Shown: positions 27,226 through 37,738, counted from the stretch's first letter. The stretch: 64,000 bases of DNA from Rhynchopus sp. YZ270_cl-10 (GCA_964035575.1 OZ037894.1:186001-250000); one strand, 5' to 3'. A program made the numbers and translations. Notes: a model not told the origin generated them from the sequence alone.

Positions 27226-28420
27226 TTCACCAGATAAATAGTTATTTTTTTGTCACACCACCCCTCTTTTTGTTAGGGGTTGTTTGTTTGCCTCTTGTGC
27301 CCCACTTCCGGGGGGTTCGATAACCCGCGGAGGTGTCAGTGCCTGCGTCCCAGAGGTGCTTTGCACTTCACCCTTTTATTTTATTTTTTATTGTGTTTTG
27401 CTATGTATTGGTTGTAGGGGGTGTTCTGCACCATTCCCTTCTTTTTATGAAAGGATGTGAGCAGGAGATGCCTATGCATATTTCAATTTTTCTCTTGTTG
27501 TGTGTGTGTATATCCCCCCTTTTTTTTGAATTTGTCCGCATTTTTAAACCCATTTTTCAACTTCTTCACCCTTTTTACTTTGTTGTTGAGTATTTCCGCC
27601 CCACCACCCTCTGGACCTAAAGCACTGCGAGGCTTAAATTTAGGTTTGTCTGACATTATTTTTTTTTAAAATGTCAATGTTGTTTCAGGTACACTGTCTG
27701 TGGGCTTTGTATTGTCAAATTATTTTTGTATCTATATTTTTGTGGAAGGGCACACCAGCAAAAATAATTTTAAAAAAAAGAAGTGATTCAAGTAAAAAAA
27801 AAGCAAGAAAACAGACAAAACGACAAGCAGCCTTTCCTAGGGTGTGTTTTTGGGTGGAAATTGCATCTATTTTCAGAATCAGGTGTGACGTTCGGAAAGG
27901 CTGCAAACAAACAAACAAATAAACAAACAAACAAACAAAATAAAATAAAAAAAACATAGCAAAAAGCACCCCAGCCCCCCTCGAGTGCTTACACTGATAC
28001 AAACCAAATTTTTCAAAAACAAAACAAAACAAAACAAAACCACAAAAAGAACGCAACATCGCGCGAAATACAATTCATCGCTCTCCCTCCCCCCCTTCCC
28101 TTTAGTCTCCTTCGCTCTTCATTCCCTTACACCCATCTTACCACCTCTACCGCACACTTCAGTGACTCAAATATCCAATCTTCACCACCAGAAACACATC
28201 AAAACATACCTCCTTTACACTTTTACGCTTTTTTTCGGCAAAACAAAACAAAAGCCAAAACAATACACAGAGAACCAACCATTTTTACCTACCACTCTAT
28301 TACCCCCTTTCCACTACCAGACGGTTGGGGTGTTTCTCCTTCCCGCCTGAAATATCGCCGCACGAGGCTTTTGTTCATCTGATAAACCTTCCCTCCCTTT
28401 CCCCCTTCCCTCCTCATTAG
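27226..28420. other. Low-complexity spacer
   Basis: No gene. It contains T-rich tracts, a caaa(c) tract at about 27900-27955, a relative of the R3 A-tailed repeat at about 27985-28040 (acactgatacaaaccaaatttttcaaaaac), and a pyrimidine-rich leader before the gene at 28421. Confidence 0.5.
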
Positions 28421-28948
28421 ATGGCACGTGCCCGATCTCTCAAAGAAGAGACCATAGCAGCGTCAACACTGTTTACACGAAAGGAGGATATCCGAGATAA
28501 GCTTGACACGAGCATTGCTGAGATCTTTGAGATCTTCAGTGTGAACAGGAAGACCAGCATCGATCTGCAGGATGTAACCGTGGCCCTGCGTATGCTTGGT
28601 GTGGAGGTGAGTCAGGAGCAGCTGCGTAAGGATGTGCTGCCTGAGTACGCAGAGGACCTCACCGAAGACGGCCGTCTGCAGATGCGTGAGTTCAAGCAGA
28701 TCCTCCTCAAGCTGCGTGCAGATGGCAGCACGCAACCTGCTGTCGACACCCTCTTCAGCTCCCTCGACAAAGACAAGCCAGGCATTCTCACCCTAAAAAG
28801 CCTTCAAGCAATCAACACAGAGCTCCTTCAAAAAGGTCTAGAGCAAGTTGAATACCCTCCCGACCAAATCGAAGCAATGGTGCAAGGTGTCTTCTCTAGC
28901 GACCACATCACAAAAAGTGACTTCCAGAAGTTGCTTCAGCGCCAATAA
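28421..28948 (+). CDS. EF-hand protein, centrin/calmodulin-like
   Basis: A 175-aa protein. A charged N-terminus is followed by helix-loop-helix pairs in the centrin/calmodulin pattern: IAEIFEIFSVNRKTSIDLQDVTVALRMLG around residues 32-60, then VDTLFSSLDKDKPGILTLKSL around 107-127. The second loop, DKDKPGILTLKSL, is closest to a calcium-binding EF loop. The others lack several acidic ligands, so binding may be weak. Length fits centrin (about 170 aa) or the flagellar dynein-regulatory EF-hand proteins. A microtubule-organising or axonemal role is inference. It is a single exon preceded by a pyrimidine-rich leader and followed by a strong hairpin at 29055. Confidence 0.8.
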   Translation: MARARSLKEETIAASTLFTRKEDIRDKLDTSIAEIFEIFSVNRKTSIDLQDVTVALRMLGVEVSQEQLRKDVLPEYAEDLTEDGRLQMREFKQILLKLRADGSTQPAVDTLFSSLDKDKPGILTLKSLQAINTELLQKGLEQVEYPPDQIEAMVQGVFSSDHITKSDFQKLLQRQ

Positions 28949-29301
28949 AACGAATGGAATACTCTAATAATTGTAAGGTGGGCCTATATCTCATTCTCTT
29001 GGGGATGAGGTGGGAAAAAATGGGTACAGATAGTTCTCCCCTCTCCCCTCCTCTTCACGATTGTATTTTTGTTACCAAAAATACAATCGTGAACAATGGG
29101 TGCATTTTTTTAGGGTTTCATCTCTCACCCCTGAACTTCATAAAAAACCCATTCAAAAGATTTGATTAATACTGTTAGTTTTTCTTGGTAGTACTTCTGG
29201 GTGGTTTTTGGATTCGCGCAGTTTGGGGTTTTTCTAAGTTACTTCTCCCCTCTTCTCCACCCCCTTCCTCACTCATCACTTATTCCCCGCAGTGTGATGC
29301 C
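28949..29301. other. Spacer with hairpin
   Basis: 353 bp between the EF-hand gene and the coiled-coil gene. It holds the perfect hairpin described separately and a pyrimidine-rich tract ending cccgcag just before the next start, which may be a 3' splice site of a leader intron. Confidence 0.5.
29055..29092. other. Perfect 17-bp stem hairpin
   Basis: TCACGATTGTATTTTTG pairs perfectly with CAAAAATACAATCGTGA across a 4-nt loop (ttac). It lies 107 bp after the EF-hand gene's stop codon. It may be a 3'-end signal or a foldback remnant. No second copy was found in the window. Confidence 0.65.
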
Positions 29302-31038
29302 ATGGCGGAAGAGTCCCAGGATGAGACATGGTTGATGGCGCCGTATGACATCCACGATGCTGATGATGAGATGGTTGCTGCGTCAGGGGAAACTATAGAG
29401 GTGGAGAGCGAAGGAGAAGACGACGTGGCCGAGGTGGCAGGGGAGGCGGTGTGTGTGGACGGCAGCATGGACGCATCGAAGCCAGCCCATGAAGGCACCT
29501 CAAACCCAGCGTCACCCTCAAAGCTGACGGACGCCATCCGCCGCAACAGAGGACGTGACAGCGCTACCCCAGCAGAGTGGCATCGTGAGCGTGCCCTTCT
29601 CGAGCGTGACGCCGACTCTGCTCGTGTCGAAAAGGAAGGAGCCATGCGCAGAGAGCGCAGCCTCAAAGCCAGCCTCTCCCTGAAGCAGCGCATACACAGA
29701 ACTGATGAGGACCTCATGCGCAGCAAGATGCAGCAGCTCGCAGACAAGATCACCACCCTGCAGCGTGAGGTGCACACCAAAGACCAGGACCTCGTCACGG
29801 AACGTTCGAAGTGGAAGGGCGCAGAGCAGGAGCTGCTGGAGGTGCGCCTGGAGTACTGGGACTGGAAGGACCAAGTGGAGGTGGCGAAGATCAACACCTC
29901 GGATAAGACACGGCTAGAGCAGATCGAGAAGAAGCTGTCCACAGTGGGGCCCAGCAAGTGGCCGAACCTTGAGTCTGAGTGGCAAAAGGGTGAGCACGGC
30001 AAGACAGAGAAGCGGTCGCAACGTGCCGAAAGCAACGGACGAAGTGAGGACGAGCTGCGGGACACTGAGGTACGGGCACGCTCTGGGGAGCGGTCTGAGA
30101 GCGAAGCCCAAGAAGAGGGCCGCAGCAATGGTGGTGAAGCAGGCCCCGCACTGCACACACAGTACCTGGAGGAGCGTGCGAACAGCACTGAGGCGATAGA
30201 CGCATGGATCAAGCGGCGCACGTCCATCTCTCCTTTGGCGCCGTCGCACACGGCTGCTATGCGCACAGACCAGATGTCGTCCCCACAACACTCCAACGGA
30301 CACCATGCAGCAACCTCGGAACACTCGCACGGCATGGGTCCAGGAAGGATACGGCAGAGCCCCCACGAGCAGCAGCAGGTCGTGATACCCATAGACATCG
30401 GCGCGCACCTCCAGGGCCTGCGTCTCTCTGCTGTCGGCAATGCAAGTGTCGAGATTGTGAACACTCCGGACCCGTGCGAGGTTGAGTCGCTAGTGAGCGC
30501 GCCGCCATACCTACGCGAGCGGAACAGCTCTGTTGCGGGCATGTCCGCCACCACTGCCACCACCGCCACTGCCACACCACACAACTCCGCACTGCGTGGT
30601 GCCACACGCCCTGCCCTGGAAGACCGCTTCGCTGCGACAGCACCACCACACACGACAGTGCACCCACACCACACGTCCAGGTACCCCAGGCTTGAGGCGA
30701 CGACACGAGACGGAGTCAGGTACTGGAACGCGTCGTTCCGCCCGTCCACGGAAGGGCAGTACGCGGCGGCTGTGCAGGGGTGCATGGATTACCAGAACAG
30801 ACAGCACAGGGCAAGGCTGTCCTCTGGGCTGCGTGCGGCCGTCCCCACACCTGCACCTGAAGTCATGACCACCAGCAGGCTCACAACGACACCGAAGAAG
30901 CAACGCAGGCGCCAGCAGCAACACGTGACCGTCAGCGAACCCCCCTCCTTCCTCGGCACACCCATGGCAGTCCCCCCTACAGGCGCCGCACGGTTCTCCC
31001 CCAAGAAACACACGGCACACCGCCAGCTTCTGCACTAG
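29302..31038 (+). CDS. Coiled-coil protein with Pro/Ser/His-rich tail
   Basis: A 578-aa protein. The acidic N-terminus (residues 1-60) precedes a long coiled coil (about 85-225: RERALLERDADSARVEKEG, LADKITTLQREVHTKDQDL). A low-complexity half follows, rich in Pro, Ser, Thr, His and Arg and ending in FSPKKH. I do not recognise a family. The layout suggests a cytoskeletal or scaffolding protein. The start ATG sits 11 bp after cccgcag, a possible acceptor, so an untranslated leader exon may exist. The frame is open upstream but has no better start. The R-h-SP-K/T/R word near the end also occurs in the next gene and in the gene at 53876. Confidence 0.75.
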   Translation: MAEESQDETWLMAPYDIHDADDEMVAASGETIEVESEGEDDVAEVAGEAVCVDGSMDASKPAHEGTSNPASPSKLTDAIRRNRGRDSATPAEWHRERALLERDADSARVEKEGAMRRERSLKASLSLKQRIHRTDEDLMRSKMQQLADKITTLQREVHTKDQDLVTERSKWKGAEQELLEVRLEYWDWKDQVEVAKINTSDKTRLEQIEKKLSTVGPSKWPNLESEWQKGEHGKTEKRSQRAESNGRSEDELRDTEVRARSGERSESEAQEEGRSNGGEAGPALHTQYLEERANSTEAIDAWIKRRTSISPLAPSHTAAMRTDQMSSPQHSNGHHAATSEHSHGMGPGRIRQSPHEQQQVVIPIDIGAHLQGLRLSAVGNASVEIVNTPDPCEVESLVSAPPYLRERNSSVAGMSATTATTATATPHNSALRGATRPALEDRFAATAPPHTTVHPHHTSRYPRLEATTRDGVRYWNASFRPSTEGQYAAAVQGCMDYQNRQHRARLSSGLRAAVPTPAPEVMTTSRLTTTPKKQRRRQQQHVTVSEPPSFLGTPMAVPPTGAARFSPKKHTAHRQLLH

Positions 31039-31265
31039 ACCCATAGAACATCCTCCAGCCAGCGGACAATATGTAGTAGAATAATAGGAGCAAAAACGAT
31101 AGTCTAAAAAAAATATGTTCAAAATCCCCCCTCTCTGTCTCTAAAGGGGGAACAAAAAAAAAGACCACATGCATTTTCTTACCCCCAACTCTTCTCTTCC
31201 CTACGCTTCTTTTCAAGCCTCACACAACACTGCAGGAGGGTGGGTGTAGCCCGTGTGTGGGCAAG

Positions 31266-33516
31266 ATGTTAGCCGACTCGCCAGGCATTCAGCCTCGAAG
31301 CGCACCAGGCAAGGAGCCACCGCGTTCCATGCCTGCGTCAGCGATGATGGAGGTTTGTATATTTTTTGACTTCGTAACTGCGTATTTTAGTTCAGGGAGG
31401 GGTGGGGAGGGGGTTCTACGAGAAACCAGGTGGCCACATCCTTCAGTTATGTTGGACAGTTTAGAGGGAGGGCGTATCGCGCCTTATGTTTTCCTTTTTG
31501 CCACTACACAACAACACAGGCCTCTGCACGGAGCTCGCGGTCCGGCACACCAACGTTCCAGAACGTCCAGCCGCCGCATGTGATAGACGTGAAGGTGCCG
31601 CGCTCGCCTGTGTTGCCGTCGGTGTTGCCGCCTTCTGCCATCCCCCCGTCGCCTGTGGAGAGTAGGCGGAAGAGTGGACGTTTCAGTCCAACGAAGTCGA
31701 TGGAGATCCCTGTGCACCCGCTGTCCCGGCAGCGCAGTTTGGACGAGGATGACGAGGCGTTGCTGCACCTGCAGGACCCACGTGGAGGTGGCGGCAGCAA
31801 GGCAAGCCGCACCAGCAGACGCAGCTCCCACAACCCACGCAGACACGACTCACCCCCACGCGACAGTGCACCGCATACACCCACAGGCGGGCCGCATCCG
31901 ATGCAAGACTTCGCCACACCGACACACACACAGAGACACAGCTCTCGCGGCAGCGCCCCGCCGTCGTCCACCAAGGTATGCGTCACACAGCAGTGGTTCA
32001 GGGACACCGCACCACACCAACAACCAACACACCACAGCAACCACGTGGCCTGCCACCACCGCTCCCCTGGAAACCCGAGGCACACAGTAGAGTGCGGCGC
32101 AACCCCTCACATTGGATGTGGGGTGCGCAGGACGGAGGTGGGGAGGGCATCATTGTGGACTCAGACGTCAGCGAGGGATGGCTCTCGGTGCGCTGGGATA
32201 AGACCGGCATGACGGAGAAGTACCGTTGGGGTGCGGAGCAGGCATACGACGTGGAGCCTGTGGCAGGATCGCTCCACCTCAGGGGCGAGGTTGTCGTGCC
32301 TTGTACGGGCGAGACGGAGCTCAACAACCGCACGCGGGGTGTCTTTAAGGAGTGTGCCAAACGCGACCTCTCGCGGTCCTTTGAAGTCCCGTTGAGGGCG
32401 ATCACCATTACACACATTGCCCGAGAAACGGAGGGGCCTCCGGGGTTGTCGGTGGGCTTCACGATTGAGGCGCCGGAGAATGATATCATATATCAGCTGG
32501 AGGGGCGGGGGCGTGCGATGATTGAGAGCAGGGAGGTGCGCATGGGGAGCTTCATCGATGCGTTGGCGGAGGGGGACGTTGAGTTTGCTGGGTCCGACTG
32601 CCTGTGGAACGCCTGCTGGGTCGAGGCCGAGCGTGTCGCCGTACGGGGCGCTAGTGTACCACAGCCACGTTCCCCTGCAACACCACTACGTGAGCTCACC
32701 CCTGTCCTGGAACCCCCCTCACCAGGGCTGCCTGTGTACGAGGGGCAGGGCCACCAGCCCCTTCCTGCATCCCCACAATATGCCCTGCCGCTGCGCGACC
32801 TGAGCGCGTATCACAATATCTCGCAGACACCACCACCACTACCACTGCCACTGCCACCACCGCAACAACAACAGCCACAGCCACAGCAACAGCAGCAACA
32901 GATTGTAACCACAACCACAGTGTCCGTCTCCCCGCACCGTTCACAGCACACCTCGCACACCCCGTTGCCCCCGGCAGCCCTTCCGCAGACCGCTGTGCAC
33001 ATCCCACGCGAGGTGTCGCTCACACCGCAGGCACCACAAGACCACACTGTGGAGGTGCAGTGCGGCGACAAGCTCATCCACATCAGCCTCTCGGGGGACA
33101 TGAACCGGCTCTCTGTGGGCTCGCTGAAGAAGAGTCTTGAGCCGTACACGGAGAGCACGTCGTTTGCCTTAGAGAAGGACGGCGCGCTGCTGCACGACAG
33201 CACGACTGCAGCGGATGCAGGCATATCCTATGGCACACGGCTCTCTGTGCGCAGTATGGGTGGGGCAGTGGGGACGGTCAATGTGCACAGTGTCACTGTG
33301 GGGGGCACCGGGATGCAACGGCCCAGCTCACCTCCAAGGAGGGCCTTACCACGGCGGGTAGGTGCCAGTGGTGGCAGTGAAGTCCACAGCACCTCTGTGC
33401 GGACAGAGTATCACTCCCGCAACGCAGCAGGACGCATATCCCCTACACGCAGGGGTGCACCGCAAACCGCACCAGATCAATACACACATCAAAAGATGCG
33501 CGCACTCTTCTCATAA
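31266..33516 (+). CDS. MIB/HERC2-domain and ubiquitin-like-domain protein
   Basis: Three exons (31266-31352, 31520-31975, 32038-33516) give about 673 aa, and all junctions are phase 0. The introns are 167 and 62 bp (donors GTTTGT and GTATGC, acceptors CACAG). The N-terminal 180 residues are Ser/Pro/Arg-rich. Residues about 200-250 (HWMWGAQDGGGEG, GWLSVRWDKTG, YRWGAEQAYD) match the MIB/HERC2 domain, which in Mind-bomb and HERC2 ubiquitin ligases binds substrates. A globular part of unknown type follows, then a Pro/Gln-rich linker. Near the C-terminus is a ubiquitin-like fold (MNRLSVGSLKKSLEPYT, SYGTRLSVRSMGG). No RING or HECT domain is visible. A ubiquitin-linked adaptor is plausible; this is inference. 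Confidence 0.75.
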
Positions 33517-33825
33517 TTTACAACAAACAATACCCATCTAGAGCTTTTGTTTTTAATTGACACAAAATGGGCTTTTCACCCAACTTTTCTTTTGCGGCCA
33601 TCTTGTGCAAAAAAAAGCAAATTCATATTGCATGTACCATTTGTATCCCTTTTTTTTACCCTCCCCCCTTCACCCTCATTCCTTTGTACGCAAAAAAAAA
33701 GATTTTTTTCTTCTCAATGTCTTTTCCTCACTCCATCCTCTCTATGCCTACCCACCCACTTGCCCTCTCTTTTTTTACTTCGAAAAAAACACTCTTTTAC
33801 AGGGTCTGGGAAAATATTAAAAATA
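33517..33825. other. Spacer with T/A-rich leader
   Basis: No gene. It is T- and A-rich, with pyrimidine tracts and tcttttacag at about 33792-33801, a possible acceptor upstream of the next start. Confidence 0.4.
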
Positions 33826-35052
33826 ATGGGGGTTTTTACACTGCCATGCTTAGCACTGCCTCCGGTGTTGTTAGGGCTTGCGGGGTTGTTCATTTCTAAT
33901 ACGTTTACGATGCCGCATCCTTACGAGGGGCTGCGGGCGTTGGAGATTGCAGAGGAGTATGTGGAGGTGGCGACACCGTTTCCGGTGAACTTTGAAACAC
34001 ATGACGTGAAGCTGAACGACAAGCTGACCCGCGCGACACGTCTCTTTGAGGGAATGCTCTACGGCCCCGAAGGCGTCAGCGTGTCTCGCGACGGGCGTCT
34101 CCTCTTCCTTCTCGACCGCTATGGTTACCTTCACATTGCCGAGCTCCCAGATGCATCCTACCTCGGGTCGACACCCCCCACCCTGCACACTAACGTTACC
34201 TACATCGGCCCTGGCCGGCCGCTTGGTTTCCACGCAACGGCACATAACACTCTGATAGTGTGTGACAGCGTGAAGGGTCTGGTTGAAGTGGATCTGTCCG
34301 ACTTTGTTTCCTACTCTGCAGTCCGTTCCGATGTGCGGAATGTGCACAAAGCTCCGATCTCGGTGCTTGCGAACCAGGCGCCAGATGGGAGCCCAATCAA
34401 CTACGCAAACGACCTCGATGTGGCGTCCTCAGGGGTGGTCTACTTCTCTAGCTCCACAGAGCGTGGTGTCTCTCTGAACGCAGAAGGGTACTACGACACA
34501 CTGCGGTCGTACCTGCTCAACGCACTGCGTGGGGATGCGACGGGGCGTGTCTTTTCATATGACCCTGCAACGCGGAAGGTAACGCTCCTCGTAGACAAGG
34601 TGTGGTACGCTAACGGCGTTGCCCTCTCCGAGGACGAGAAGTGGGTGTACTTTGTGGAGACGAGCGCCTTCCGTGTACGGCGGTATTGCCTGGTGACTGG
34701 TGTGGTTGAGACAGTGATCGACAGACTCCCTGGCTACCCAGATGGCATCTCGCGAACAGTTAAAGGAACCTTCTGGGTGTCCCTCGTCGCGCCAGTGTCC
34801 CCCGTATCGCTCCTGATGCGCTACCCTAGCGCACGTCTTCTTTTGTCATTCGCCGTTAGGTTCGCCACCTACCTGGTCAAACCCCAAGCAATCGTCTTCG
34901 AGATGACCCAAGAAGGCACCGTGCTGCGCTCCCTTGGCGACCCTAAAGGGGAACGTGTCTCGAGTGTCTCCTCCTCCACGCAGGTAGGCAACCGTCTCTA
35001 CCTGGGCAACCTGGTGGGCAACTTCGTCAGCTTTGTGGACCTCGAGGAGTAA
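33826..35052 (+). CDS. Strictosidine-synthase-like beta-propeller, copy 1
   Basis: A 408-aa protein of the strictosidine synthase-like/APMAP family: six-bladed propellers, often membrane-anchored, with hydrolase or unknown activity. The N-terminal hydrophobic segment (LPPVLLGLAGLFISNTF, about residues 11-27) is a signal anchor. Family blocks in order are GPEGVSVSRDGRLLFLLD, GRPLGF...LIVCDSVKGL, NDLDVASSGVVYFSS, GRVFSYDP, YANGVALSEDEKWVYFVE and LPGYPDGI...FWVSLVAP. Family length is about 400 aa, so it is complete. The ATG at 33826 begins MGVFTLP; sequence upstream in frame is low-complexity leader. A tandem paralog follows 0.5 kb downstream. True strictosidine synthesis is a plant reaction and is not implied. 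Confidence 0.88.
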   Translation: MGVFTLPCLALPPVLLGLAGLFISNTFTMPHPYEGLRALEIAEEYVEVATPFPVNFETHDVKLNDKLTRATRLFEGMLYGPEGVSVSRDGRLLFLLDRYGYLHIAELPDASYLGSTPPTLHTNVTYIGPGRPLGFHATAHNTLIVCDSVKGLVEVDLSDFVSYSAVRSDVRNVHKAPISVLANQAPDGSPINYANDLDVASSGVVYFSSSTERGVSLNAEGYYDTLRSYLLNALRGDATGRVFSYDPATRKVTLLVDKVWYANGVALSEDEKWVYFVETSAFRVRRYCLVTGVVETVIDRLPGYPDGISRTVKGTFWVSLVAPVSPVSLLMRYPSARLLLSFAVRFATYLVKPQAIVFEMTQEGTVLRSLGDPKGERVSSVSSSTQVGNRLYLGNLVGNFVSFVDLEE

Positions 35053-35374
35053 AGAAAGACGTGGCAAGCATGCCTTAGGGAATAGGCCTGAGGGAATGGG
35101 GGGGGGGGGGGTATCGCTGGGGGAGGGTATTTACACCCCCCTTTTGGCGCCTGCGTCCGTGGAGGCGTTCGCACTTTCATTTTTTTCCCTCTGCATATTT
35201 TGCGTCTCTCCCCTCTCCCTCCCCGTCTGGCCATTTGCCGCAACGTAACACCTCCACTTCCACCTCTCTCTTTCCCCTATGGTGCTTCTCCACCCAGGGG
35301 TTTTTCCTTTATGAACCTCTCTTGTACACCCATTTTTTGTGTCCGACTAACTCTGCCTAATGGTACGAACAAAG
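35053..35374. other. Spacer between paralogs
   Basis: No gene. A G-run of 13 sits near 35099-35111 and a C/T-rich tract follows. It also has gcgcctgcgtccgtggaggcgttcgcacttt, related to short words seen near 27341 and 58780. Confidence 0.4.
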
Positions 35375-35495
35375 ATATCAGATGTAAACCACGAAATGGA
35401 TGTAGGACTGCATGGTTGGGTACCGGTATAGCCGGTCATTGTACTAAGATACACTGTCAACGAGAGGGCTTTGTATTTCAACTCTACTTTTTTTT
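35375..35495 (+). repeat. R1 dispersed repeat, copy A
   Basis: About 120 bp beginning TATCAGATGTAAACCACGAA, containing GGTTGGGT, CGGTCATTGTAC and ATACACTGTCAACGAGAGGG, and ending TTTGTATTTCAA followed by a T-run. Other copies are at 55504, 59880 and 60229, with a partial one at 61756, all in the same orientation. This copy lies between the two propeller paralogs. Confidence 0.8.
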
Positions 35496-35586
35496 GAGGC
35501 GTTTGCACTGTCAACTTTGTTGTCCTATTATTCGATTCTTTTCTATTCACACAAAAAGGGAACAGTGGAGGGGGGAGGTTTGCAGA

Positions 35587-36834
35587 ATGTTAGAGGATAT
35601 GGGGCTGTCATGCCAGCATGCGATGTTGCCTGTGTTGGCTGCGGCGGTGTTCTTTTTGTTTTCTGCGCTGACAATGCCGCATCCGTATGAGGGGCTGATG
35701 ATGTTGGACATTGAGGATGAGGTGTTGGGGAAGATGTCGTCGTTTCCACCAGACTTTGAACACTCCCCGATCGTTTTAAACAGCGCGCTGAAGGCTGCGA
35801 CGTCGCATTTCAACATCAGCTCTGGCGTTGATGTGTCCCACGACGGCCGTTTCCTCTTCCTCCTCGACCGTGCAGGGTATCTCCACATCGCCACCCTCCC
35901 GGACACCCACACCACCTTCTTCGCACCACCCCACCCCTCCTCCTCCACTGGTGCACGTCTCCACACCAACCTCTCCTATATCGGCCCAGGGAGACCCCTC
36001 AACTTTGTTGTGACAAAGGACAGCCGTCTCCTTGTTGCCGACAGCCTCAAAGGGTTGGTCGAAGTGGACGTCTCCGCGCTCCTCGGCGCAGACGGCGTCA
36101 GTGTCAACAGAGGTGTCGCACCAATGAAGATTCTTGCAAACCAAGCACCCGATGGATCACCTATCACCCACGTCCACGATTTGGATGTATGCCCTTCAAC
36201 GGGGAAGGTGTATTTCTCCTCTGCAACCTTACAGCCAGTTCCGCAAGGTGCCGATGGGTTGCAAGACATCATGAAAGCCTTTTCGTTGAACACACTGCGT
36301 GGTGATGCAAGCGGACGGATCTTCTCATACGATCCGTTCACACATGAGGTGCAGCTTGTGGTGGAAGGGGCGTGGTTTGTCACCGGGGTAGCATTGTCCG
36401 AGGACTGCCGTTACATTTACTACGCAGTCTCGGGGATGTTCCGCCTCATGCGACGTAGTCTTGAGACAGGTGTCGTGGAGGTGGTGTTGGAGAAGCTGCC
36501 TGGGTTTCCACATGGTCTGTCCCGTGGTGTGGGTGGGAATCTGTGGGTGTCCATCATTGCCCCTGTCTCGCCGTACGTCTTTGCGTTGCCCTATCCACGT
36601 GTCCGTATGTTCCTGTCGTACTTCACAAAGTTTCTCCACCTCCTTGCTCGAAGACAAGGTCTGGTTGTCGAGATCTCCCCAGAGGGTAAGGTGCTGCGTT
36701 CGCTAGGCGACCCAAAGGGGGAAAAGGTGGCAGGTGTCTTCTCGATCCGCCAGGTGCACAGCACGCTCTATCTGGGCAACCTCTTTAAGGAGCACATCAG
36801 TTCGTATGAATTGGGTGAGATGAGGAAGGGGTGA
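35587..36834 (+). CDS. Strictosidine-synthase-like beta-propeller, copy 2
   Basis: A 415-aa paralog of the gene just upstream. It begins MLEDMGLSCQHAMLPVLAAA, with a hydrophobic anchor at about residues 13-29, then MPHPYEGL as in copy 1. The propeller blocks are conserved: SSGVDVSHDGRFLFLLD, GPGRPLNF...LLVADSLKGLVEVD, LANQAPDGSPI, GRIFSYDP, VTGVALSEDCRYIYYA and LPGFPHGLSRGVGGNLWVS. The two genes share the block order throughout but have diverged in sequence, so the duplication is not recent. Substrate is unknown. It is a single exon in GC-rich host codon style. Confidence 0.87.
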   Translation: MLEDMGLSCQHAMLPVLAAAVFFLFSALTMPHPYEGLMMLDIEDEVLGKMSSFPPDFEHSPIVLNSALKAATSHFNISSGVDVSHDGRFLFLLDRAGYLHIATLPDTHTTFFAPPHPSSSTGARLHTNLSYIGPGRPLNFVVTKDSRLLVADSLKGLVEVDVSALLGADGVSVNRGVAPMKILANQAPDGSPITHVHDLDVCPSTGKVYFSSATLQPVPQGADGLQDIMKAFSLNTLRGDASGRIFSYDPFTHEVQLVVEGAWFVTGVALSEDCRYIYYAVSGMFRLMRRSLETGVVEVVLEKLPGFPHGLSRGVGGNLWVSIIAPVSPYVFALPYPRVRMFLSYFTKFLHLLARRQGLVVEISPEGKVLRSLGDPKGEKVAGVFSIRQVHSTLYLGNLFKEHISSYELGEMRKG

Positions 36835-37738
36835 AGGGGATGAAGAGGGACAACGTACTGTCCTCTTTGGATGTTTCCGAACATATTGGGGTGAGGGAAA
36901 GGGAAAGGGGGGTGTTAAAAATATTAGTATACCGCCCTGTGTGGATGCTTCAATGCAACACGAACTTTGAGACACAACTTTGTATTGTTTTTGGGCACAA
37001 TTTTGATCTCAATCTTTATAGGGTTGACTCAGCGTAGTTTCATACAGTTGGCCTTTTCTTTTTTTTCCACCACAAAAAAAGGTGAGAAGAAACAAAGACA
37101 ACACAATGACAACACTAAGACTGTTCATGTGTAGTGGTGGCTATCCAAACCTCACACATATTATGTGGATATGAGCAACCACAGAAGTGATGCATTGGGG
37201 AGGACATTTGAAAGCCTCATCTTTGCATCGGTGCACCGTGGTACCGTTCTTCATTTTCCCTTTCTTGAACCCCTTCCCCTTTGGATCAAGTACGAAAGAC
37301 TTAGGATTGTCTATAAATTTACCAACCTTTTCTTAAGGTGACTAAGCCCGAGAGAGAGAGAGGCTTAGGTTCATCTTATAAACGTTATTTTTTTCCACGG
37401 TAACTATCGTGCAAACATAGCAGGCCGTTTAGGCTGGGGGTATTGAAGAGGGTTGCGTGGCGTGGCGAGCAGTTGTGAACCGCCTCCGTTCTCTTACGGT
37501 ACGGATCACTCATGTCCCTCCCCCACCCTTTGCATGAGCACGACCGAGCTGTGTTTTAGCACGTTTCAAACTACTCTTTTTCTCTTTTGTATCGTTTTCA
37601 TTTTTTCTCTTAATACCCCTCCCGCTTCACCCTACGCGGCTATCCCAACCCAAGGGAAATTCTCAAACAAAACAACAAAACAAAACAAAACAAAACAAAC
37701 ACTCTCCCTTTCTCATCGCATGGCACTGCTGCTGAAGG
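36835..37738. other. Spacer
   Basis: No supported gene. Just after the propeller gene, aagagggac...gtcctctt can form a hairpin (about 36840-36865). An R2 repeat lies at 37340-37390 and aaaac units at 37667-37699. At 37720 a short frame MALLLKDV ends at once, just before the pacifastin-like gene. Confidence 0.5.
37340..37390 (+). repeat. R2 hairpin repeat, copy 2
   Basis: GACTAAGCCC, a short (ga)n run, GGCTTAGG, then ttcatcttataaac and a T-run. The CTAAGC/GCTTAG arms pair. Same family as 25737 and 52684. Confidence 0.65.

Noticed and set aside
29280-30785. A 501-codon minus-strand frame opposite the coiled-coil gene
   Set aside because: Composition is that of an antisense shadow (Ser/Arg/Cys-rich). 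The plus-strand frame has coiled-coil structure and a good start.
35375-35495. tRNA-derived SINE origin for R1
   Set aside because: GGTTGGGT-like words are suggestive, but no clear A box/B box pair at tRNA spacing and no A-tail, so the origin is left open.
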